From contig NZ_CP033611.1 in assembly GCF_003932735.1 (NCBI RefSeq), positions 1,091,501-1,155,500 on the forward strand: a DNA stretch of 64,000 nucleotides. Reading direction: 5' to 3'. Numbering within the stretch: the stretch's first letter is position 1; each line of letters starts with the position of its first letter. This document shows, piece after piece, positions 58,030-64,000 of the stretch. This stretch comes from Rickettsiales endosymbiont of Stachyamoeba lipophora (GTDB taxonomy: Bacteria > Pseudomonadota > Alphaproteobacteria > Rickettsiales > 33-17). The notes under the pieces were generated by a model that saw nothing but the letters and a program-made list of their open reading frames with translations, did not search any database and had not been told where the DNA came from. The position numbers were made by a program, and so were the translations under genes.

Positions 58030-58072
58030 TATATTAGACTTCTTGTTCTTTTAGAACAAGAAGTCTAATATA
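58030..58072. repeat. Perfect 20-bp inverted repeat after rbfA
   Basis: TATATTAGACTTCTTGTTCT (58030-58049) and its exact complement (58053-58072) are separated by three T. It lies about 95 bases after rbfA. It may be a terminator for the rimP-rbfA transcript or a small repeat element; the flanking T run is weak. Confidence 0.75.
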
Positions 58073-58746
58073 GATTTACTATGTATTTGATAATAACAAG
58101 ATGAGCTCACAAGAGGATAATGATCAATAATAAAAATATAGTTAATAATTCTTTATTAAACAGCTAGCAGCATTTAAGTTAACTCCTATCCAAGAAGTAA
58201 CCTTGCTTACTATATGTAAAAGTTATAGCATAGATATTCATGCTGAGAATAGTTCTGAAGGTATAGATAATATATAGGCTGGTTTACTACCCTGAAGCCC
58301 GACTTTGTTAATAAAAAGGTAGAAATAGATCAAAGCAGAATAAGCACCCAAGGATGCCATAAATTTGTTAGCAGCGGAATGTACTTTCTGTTCTAATTTA
58401 GAAGAGATAGTTTTAGACGGGAGCAATATAAATGATGATCTTGCTAGTAAGTTATCTTTGCTCTACCTTTAAATATTCCTCATAAATTTTAAAAATTCAT
58501 CCAGATAAAATTACATTTGTGATATCTATTATCATGGCTGAATTTTCTTTGATGTTGGCCCGCTCCCTATTGATCAGCTTTTTTTATTCCTGTAATCCAT
58601 TCATTATCCTACATTCGCGCTTATAGAATGCCTCTAGAAAATTAAAACTATGCTTCCCAGTACAGGGGGCAAAAGATCGTAGATTAGGATCAGTACACGA
58701 GTTAATCAATCTCAATATTAGGAATAAGAAGCGTATTTTAGTACTA
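58073..58746. other. Intergenic region with decayed coding DNA
   Basis: No intact gene. Plus-strand pieces in different frames look protein-like: LTPIQEVTLLTICKSYSIDI then HAENSSEGIDNI (about 58176-58278), DFVNKKVEIDQSRISTQGCH (about 58300-58360), and IVLDGSNINDDLASKLSLLY (about 58410-58470). They suggest one gene destroyed by several frameshifts. The family is not recognised. Beyond 58480 I see nothing. Confidence 0.35.
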
Positions 58747-58748
58747 TA

Positions 58749-58787
58749 AAAAATGACAACTCTATATTATTTAGAATTGCCATTTTT
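58749..58787 (-). terminator. Terminator of coaD
   Basis: A 16-bp stem (58749-58764 with 58772-58787, two G-U pairs) with a T-rich end on the minus strand, 27 bases after the coaD stop. Confidence 0.82.
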
Positions 58788-58813
58788 ATAAATTAAATTA
58801 CTTAAACTAGCAA

Positions 58814-59314
58814 TTATTTCTGATAATGCTCTTTAAGTTTTTGAATTACAAACTCACAAGAAAAGCTTGATAAATCTCCGCCAAGGCGTGCTACTTCTTT
58901 AACAAATCGAGAGGAAATATATTGATTTTGTTCAGCAGCAGGTAAGAAAATTGTTTGCACATCATTCATCAGTCTTGAATTTACGCAAGCCAACTGAAAT
59001 TCATATTCGAAATCATTGACTGCTCTAATCCCCCTAAAGATAATATTGCTACCCAGCGACTTAGCAAATTTAACCAATAATCCTTCAAAGGCTAATACCT
59101 CTACTGATCCTTGTTGTTGATCAGTTAATATTTCAGGAAGATAGGCTTTAACCATCTCAATTTTAGTTTCTATTGAGAATATTGAATTTTTGTTATTATC
59201 TACTGCAATAGCAATTACCAATTTATCAACCACTTTAAGGGCACGCTGAATAAGATCAGCATGCCCTACGGTGATGGGATCAAAAGAGCCTGGATAAACA
59301 CCAATTTTACTCAT
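58814..59314 (-). CDS. coaD: Phosphopantetheine adenylyltransferase
   Basis: Transfers AMP to 4'-phosphopantetheine in coenzyme A synthesis. The 166-aa nucleotidyltransferase has the T/HxGH motif in [20 protein letters not shown] and the ISSR region [20 protein letters not shown]. It overlaps the end of gyrA by 8 bases. Confidence 0.96.
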   Translation of the reverse strand: MSKIGVYPGSFDPITVGHADLIQRALKVVDKLVIAIAVDNNKNSIFSIETKIEMVKAYLPEILTDQQQGSVEVLAFEGLLVKFAKSLGSNIIFRGIRAVNDFEYEFQLACVNSRLMNDVQTIFLPAAEQNQYISSRFVKEVARLGGDLSSFSCEFVIQKLKEHYQK

Positions 59315-62042
59315 TGCTTGTTTCTAATCCTTCTTCGCCTTCGTTTTCTTCTTCTTTATCACCTTCATCAGAAATTTTAGTGACAGAAACTACTATTTCA
59401 TGTTGCTTAGTGGTAAATAATTTTACCCCTTGAGTGTTTCTACCGGAGATCCGAATATCATGTACCGGACATCTAATAATTTTACCTTTATCAGTTACCA
59501 TCATAATATGATCGCCATCAAGTACGGCAAAGCTGGCAACCACTAAGCCATTTCTTTCTGAAGTGATAATGTTGGTTACACCTTGTCCGCCTCTGTTGGT
59601 AATCCGATATTCGTAAGCAGAAGTACGCTTACCAAATCCATTTTCAGTAACAGTGAGAATAAATTCTTCATTATCCGCTAAATATTTGATTTTTTCAGCT
59701 GTTAGCGAGTTTACAATCTCTGCATCAATTTGTTGGATTAGTTCTTGAGGATTTTCGCTATCAGCAATTTGTTTACGTAAATTGAGGTTAATGCTTAAAT
59801 AATTATCTCTTGCGGTAATATCTTGAACTTCCACTCCACGTAAAATAGACAAGGAAATTACTCCATCATTGCTTGCCAGCCTAATTGCTCTAACTCCATC
59901 AGAAGTACGGCTTTTAAATATTCTTAAAGCTTCAATTGGGAAACGAATAGCTTTACCTGCTTTAGTAGAAAGTAATACATGATTATCTTCGTCAGCAAGC
60001 TTTACACCAATTAATTCATCCCCGTCATCTAAGCGAATAGCAATTTTTCCGCCGGCATGGATGCTTTCAAAATCGGCTATGTCATTACGCCTAATATTAC
60101 CGCTTTTGGTAGCAAAAATAATGCTTTTACCGGTTACTTCATTTTTATCTTCAGGAAGTACTAATGCACTACTAATATATTCATCTTGAGCAAGTGGGAA
60201 AATATTGACTAAAGCCCTACCTTTAGATTGTGGAGTGCCAATTGGTAATTTGTAAACTTTAGTACGATAAACCTGTCCTTTTGATGTAAAGAATAACATA
60301 TGGGAGTGGGTAGAAGACACAATTAACTCTTTAGTTAAATCTTCTTCATGCATATTTACACCGGCTCTACCTTTACCGCCCCGGCGTTGTGCACGATAAG
60401 TGGAAAGTGGAACACGTTTAATATAACCCCCCATAGTAATAGTTACCACCATTTCTTCTCTAGGAATTAAATCTTCAATATCTTGCTCAAATTCTGAAGC
60501 TTCAATATTAGTCCTTCTAGGGGTTGCAAATTTTTCTTTAATCTCATGTAGTTCTTGTTTTAAAAGAGTGAGCAGTTCTTCTCTTGAGTCTAAGATATGT
60601 AAATAATATTTAATATCGGTTGCAATTTGCTCCAGTTCATCATGAATTTTTTGATGCTCAAGGCCAGTTAAACGTTGCAGGCGCATTTCTAAAATAGCCT
60701 TGGCCTGTAATTCGCTTAAATGTAATTTATTACCGGTAATATGGATTGACTTTGCTTCAACAATATTTAGCAAAGGTAAAACAATATCAGCGTTCCATGA
60801 GCGCTCCATTAATTGCTCTTTTGCTGCTTGTGCATCAGGGGCAGCCTTAATTAAAGTAATAACTTCATCAATGTTAGATACTGCTACTGCAAGCCCTAAA
60901 AGTAAGTGTGCGCGATCTCGAGCTTTACCAAGTCTAAACTTGGTTCTTTTAGTAATAACTTCTTCTCTAAATTCTACAAAAGCACGAATGATATGTTTTA
61001 GGTTCATCAGCTCCGGGCGACCTTGATCAAGTGCAAGCATATTGACGCCAAAGCTGGTTTGAAGAGAAGTAAGTGAATATAATTGATTTAAAAGTACATC
61101 AGCTACTACATCTCTTTTAAGCTCAATTACTACTCTAACGCCGTTTTTATTTGATTCATCCCTAAGATCAGAAATACCTTCTATTTTCTTTTCTTTGATT
61201 AATTCAGCAATTCTTTCAACGAGTCGAGCTTTGTTAACCTGATAAGGAATTTCATTAATAATGATAGCTTGTTTGCCTTCTTTGGTTTCTTCAATATCAG
61301 TTTTACCACGAATAAGTACAGAACCTCTGCCGGTGGCAAAAGCTGATTTAATACCGTTTAAGCCCATAATGGTACCACCGGTAGGAAAATCTGGCCCTTT
61401 AATTACTTCACATAATTCTTCAAAGGTTACCTCATTATTTTCAATGTAGAGGCAGCAGCCATCGATAACTTCCCCTAAATTATGTGGCGGAATATTAGTG
61501 GCCATACCAACTGCAATACCACCGGCACCATTTACTAGGATGTTAGGGTAGCGGGCAGGAAGTACAGTAGGTTCTTTTTCAGAACCGTCATAGTTAGGCT
61601 GAAAGTTAACCGTATTTTCATCAATATTTTCAAGTAAAGAATGAGCAGCTTCATCAAGTCTTGATTCGGTATAACGCATTGCCGCTGCTGAGTCGCCGTC
61701 CATTGAACCAAAGTTACCCTGACCATCAATCAGTGGAAGTCTTAATGAAAAGTCCTGAGCCATACGTACAAGAGAATCGTAAATTGCTGCATCACCGTGA
61801 GGATGATATTTACCCATAACTTCACCAACAATCCTTGCTGATTTACGATAAGGCTTGTTGTAATCGCAGCCTGATTCATGCATTGCATATAAAATACGTC
61901 TATGCACCGGCTTAAGCCCATCACGTACGTCGGGTAAGGCGCGTGATACAATTACGCTCATAGCATAATCAAGGTATGAGCGCTGCATTTCTTCTTCAAT
62001 ATTAATAGGAACTAAACTTGAAAAGTTTAACAAATCGGACAA
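59307..62042 (-). CDS. gyrA: DNA gyrase subunit A
   Basis: The DNA-cleaving subunit of gyrase. The 911-aa protein has the catalytic tyrosine in [10 protein letters not shown], the N-terminal breakage-reunion domain, and six C-terminal beta-pinwheel blades with the GyrA box [10 protein letters not shown]. An acidic tail ([16 protein letters not shown]) ends the protein. In the quinolone region [15 protein letters not shown], residue 85 (E. coli Ser83) is Ala. An upstream ankyrin-like gene ends 63 bases before the start. Confidence 0.98.
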   Translation of the reverse strand: MSDLLNFSSLVPINIEEEMQRSYLDYAMSVIVSRALPDVRDGLKPVHRRILYAMHESGCDYNKPYRKSARIVGEVMGKYHPHGDAAIYDSLVRMAQDFSLRLPLIDGQGNFGSMDGDSAAAMRYTESRLDEAAHSLLENIDENTVNFQPNYDGSEKEPTVLPARYPNILVNGAGGIAVGMATNIPPHNLGEVIDGCCLYIENNEVTFEELCEVIKGPDFPTGGTIMGLNGIKSAFATGRGSVLIRGKTDIEETKEGKQAIIINEIPYQVNKARLVERIAELIKEKKIEGISDLRDESNKNGVRVVIELKRDVVADVLLNQLYSLTSLQTSFGVNMLALDQGRPELMNLKHIIRAFVEFREEVITKRTKFRLGKARDRAHLLLGLAVAVSNIDEVITLIKAAPDAQAAKEQLMERSWNADIVLPLLNIVEAKSIHITGNKLHLSELQAKAILEMRLQRLTGLEHQKIHDELEQIATDIKYYLHILDSREELLTLLKQELHEIKEKFATPRRTNIEASEFEQDIEDLIPREEMVVTITMGGYIKRVPLSTYRAQRRGGKGRAGVNMHEEDLTKELIVSSTHSHMLFFTSKGQVYRTKVYKLPIGTPQSKGRALVNIFPLAQDEYISSALVLPEDKNEVTGKSIIFATKSGNIRRNDIADFESIHAGGKIAIRLDDGDELIGVKLADEDNHVLLSTKAGKAIRFPIEALRIFKSRTSDGVRAIRLASNDGVISLSILRGVEVQDITARDNYLSINLNLRKQIADSENPQELIQQIDAEIVNSLTAEKIKYLADNEEFILTVTENGFGKRTSAYEYRITNRGGQGVTNIITSERNGLVVASFAVLDGDHIMMVTDKGKIIRCPVHDIRISGRNTQGVKLFTTKQHEIVVSVTKISDEGDKEEENEGEEGLETSNE

Positions 62043-62105
62043 AGCTTTCTCCCTAACATAATTTTGTTATTAAATTACATCAGTAATGGCACAATGTAAA
62101 TTACT

Positions 62106-64000
62106 CTATTGAGGAGTCTTAGAATAAGATGAGGAAGGTGCATAGCTAGATAACAAACCTCCGACATAGCTTTGAACATCTACTATAAACTTCTCAGTTA
62201 AAGTTGAAGTAACTGAGGTTACTTTTTGTATAGCCTCCTGGAAAGGTGGTTTGCTAAATTGTTCCTGTTCTAATGCTTTAAGATCTGTTTGTTGTTCATC
62301 AAATTTACCTTTAAGAATAAGAGATATAGGATGTGAATTGCTAATGTGATTAGTATCAATAAGCTCTATTATATTTTTATCTGCTTCATTACGAATTAAT
62401 AAATTAGTATTGTCGGCTAGTGTAGGAATTAATTCGATCAGTTGAACAAACATTGGTAATGATTCGTTTCTTATCCTGCCGAGCTCTTGAGCAATAATCA
62501 TAATTAAAGTATTGCCATTATGAGAGTTGGGTTCGTCACTATGTGCTGAATCAAAGTAGGTATCATTATTAGTTGCAGGTACTATACTACTGTAGCGAGT
62601 ATAAAAATCAAAATGTTTTAATTGCTTAATAATATGTACAATAGCTAGATTATTATTTTTAATACATTCGGTAAAATATGATAAAATATAGCGATTATCA
62701 AAATAATTCTTGGATAATACTAAGTTTACTACATCGCTATTTTGATTTTCACAAGCTTGTTTAAAAGCTTCCCATATATCTCCTTCATAGTCTAAATTAT
62801 CAATATAACGCTGTAAGCTTATATCTACAATGTCCTTATTGTTTTTCTCGGCGGCTATAATTAAAGGTGATTTTTGCTCGGAATTTCTAACAAATAGGCT
62901 GGCGCCATGTTCACAAAGTAAGATGAAAATCATAGTATAATTTTTTTCGCATGCTTTTATGATTAAAGGTACATTACCTTCTAAGTTAAAATCGATAAAA
63001 GCACCATGCTTGATTAAATTTGCCAGTTCTATGAGTAAATGGTTTTCATCCTTTTCAAAATCTAATTTTGCTAATTGCTGGTTTGCTTTGTTTAATAGCG
63101 TTGTAATGGTCTGCAATTTTTTTTGTATATACAACTTATGTTCTTCATCTAATTCAACCAGTCCATTTTGATATTGAGGGATAATAAGCTCGGTTAGTTC
63201 TTTACCCTTTAATTTACATACCTGATACAATATGTTTAATTTCATATTTTGTTGGGAAGAAATATTTAATTTATTTTCTTCAATCTCACACTCTAATAGT
63301 AGGTTGTTAATATATGATTTAAGCTGTTCATCAGATAGAGTTAGCTCCAATAATTTAATAATAAAATGTTGAGTTTGCGGAGATAAAATAGAGAATAAGA
63401 ATTCAGATATATAATTTCTGACTTTAATTGGTTTCTGTAATCGTACAATAGGATCATTATCAGCAGGAAGATATAAAAAATCTAACTCAATTTTATTATT
63501 TAGAAGTAATGCATAAAGTAAATAATAATATCTTGTAATAGCATGATCTGCTGAGAATCCTTTAAGCTGTTTGATAAGTAAGGTTATAAAATTATCATCG
63601 AGCATTACTTCAGCTTTTTTGCCTTGATAATGCTTAAATTCTTTTGTAGGACTTTCGTTAATATTAAGAAGGTGAGAATTTATCCAAAGAGAAGATGTCA
63701 AAGTTTGAGATAAAAAATAAATTAAAATATCATCCTGGTCGCTTAATTTCTTTTTGCTACGCACTCGGTTAATAGAGTTTATTTGCGATGCAGTCATTCC
63801 TTTAGATAGAAGATATTTATAAATATCAAAAGTGCTTTTATCCATAGTGGTGATCTGGGGATTAACTAACAAATTGATAACATCGCTATATCTTTTGCCT
63901 CTTAGTGCGTTTAGCAATGGAAATTCTAAACTTTCTTTATTATCAGCTAATGTAATTTTATCTGATTTATTTAAGCTCTGATTAATAGGAGTGTTAGGCA
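62106..64000 (-). CDS. Large ankyrin-repeat-like protein, N-terminus beyond window
   Basis: The frame is open from 62106 to the window edge at 64000, so at least 631 residues with the start outside; a TTG at 63917 is not a real start. The middle part has ankyrin-type units (NLEGNVPLIIKACEKNYTMI, SPLIIAAEKNNKDIVDISLQ), and the visible N-terminal end (FPLLNALRGKRYSDVINLLV) is also repeat-like. The remainder is helical without other recognised domains, and the C-terminus is Ser/Tyr-rich (GGLLSSYAPSSSYSKTPQ). It is probably a host-interaction protein, by analogy with ankyrin proteins of Rickettsiales. Confidence 0.6.
   Translation of the reverse strand, partial: PNTPINQSLNKSDKITLADNKESLEFPLLNALRGKRYSDVINLLVNPQITTMDKSTFDIYKYLLSKGMTASQINSINRVRSKKKLSDQDDILIYFLSQTLTSSLWINSHLLNINESPTKEFKHYQGKKAEVMLDDNFITLLIKQLKGFSADHAITRYYYLLYALLLNNKIELDFLYLPADNDPIVRLQKPIKVRNYISEFLFSILSPQTQHFIIKLLELTLSDEQLKSYINNLLLECEIEENKLNISSQQNMKLNILYQVCKLKGKELTELIIPQYQNGLVELDEEHKLYIQKKLQTITTLLNKANQQLAKLDFEKDENHLLIELANLIKHGAFIDFNLEGNVPLIIKACEKNYTMIFILLCEHGASLFVRNSEQKSPLIIAAEKNNKDIVDISLQRYIDNLDYEGDIWEAFKQACENQNSDVVNLVLSKNYFDNRYILSYFTECIKNNNLAIVHIIKQLKHFDFYTRYSSIVPATNNDTYFDSAHSDEPNSHNGNTLIMIIAQELGRIRNESLPMFVQLIELIPTLADNTNLLIRNEADKNIIELIDTNHISNSHPISLILKGKFDEQQTDLKALEQEQFSKPPFQEAIQKVTSVTSTLTEKFIVDVQSYVGGLLSSYAPSSSYSKTPQ

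Noticed and set aside
58238-58426. 62-aa minus-strand frame (MLPSKTISSKLEQKV...)
   Set aside because: No start signal or family is evident, and the opposite strand shows more protein-like remnants in the same place.

Overview
The window is A+T-rich and reads as a chromosomal segment of an intracellular alphaproteobacterium, most likely of the order Rickettsiales. The basis is the alphaproteobacterial form of the core proteins, the block tRNA-Trp/secE/nusG/rplKAJL/rpoB/rpoC, a ChpT-type phosphotransfer protein, numerous decaying genes, and several proteins with eukaryote-like repeats (ankyrin and leucine-rich repeats). Unfused rpoB and rpoC argue against Wolbachia, and the presence of enolase argues against Rickettsia proper. 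A Midichloriaceae-like or related protist/arthropod endosymbiont is my inference, not something a marker here proves.

Layout. 1-5.7 kb: start of clpA, a TonB-like gene, a secreted parvulin foldase and secA. 5.7-7.7 kb: a possible host-directed cysteine enzyme and a region with a coding remnant. 7.7-11.8 kb: dnaB, alr, mlaE, mlaF. 12.1-14.5 kb: an accessory patch with a pentapeptide-repeat protein divergent from a CI/LexA-like regulator, then two small unknown genes. 14.5-19.5 kb: nusB, ribH, ribB (fused to a metal-site-less GTP cyclohydrolase II domain), radA, queF. 19.5-22 kb: a leucine-rich-repeat gene, a remnant of another, and rlmB. 22.1-30.2 kb: tRNA-Tyr, tRNA-Gly and tuf, then a 3.3-kb accessory island of acetyltransferases, a nucleotidyltransferase and an ABC ATPase remnant, then tRNA-Trp, secE, nusG and the L11/L1/L10/L7-L12 genes. 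30.3-38.7 kb: rpoB and rpoC. 38.7-44 kb: decayed accessory DNA (interrupted repeat gene, mazG with a nonsense codon, chpT, ankyrin gene cut by an IS3-family relic, GNAT gene flanked by copies of the IS end). 44-48.2 kb: M32 carboxypeptidase, trmB, eno, flavin reductase-like gene. 48.2-52.5 kb: two large tandem paralogues with an F-box-like N-terminus and 13 or 15 RNase-inhibitor-type leucine-rich repeats. 52.7-58 kb: rimP, nusA, infB, rbfA. 58.8-64 kb: coaD, gyrA and a large ankyrin-like protein running off the window.

How it works together. The core is information processing: initiation (infB, rbfA, rimP), elongation (tuf), transcription (rpoB, rpoC, nusA, nusB, nusG), replication and topology (dnaB, gyrA), secretion and envelope (secA, secE, parvulin, mlaE/mlaF). 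The accessory genes between these blocks look like the host-interaction and defence layer. Most notable are the F-box/LRR pair, whose duplicated promoters each carry a CtrA-type box, the YopJ/Ulp1-like candidate, and the resistance-like island inside the usually compact tuf-secE interval. GyrA carries Ala where quinolone-sensitive enzymes have Ser83. Many genes show single nonsense codons or frameshifts, consistent with ongoing genome reduction.
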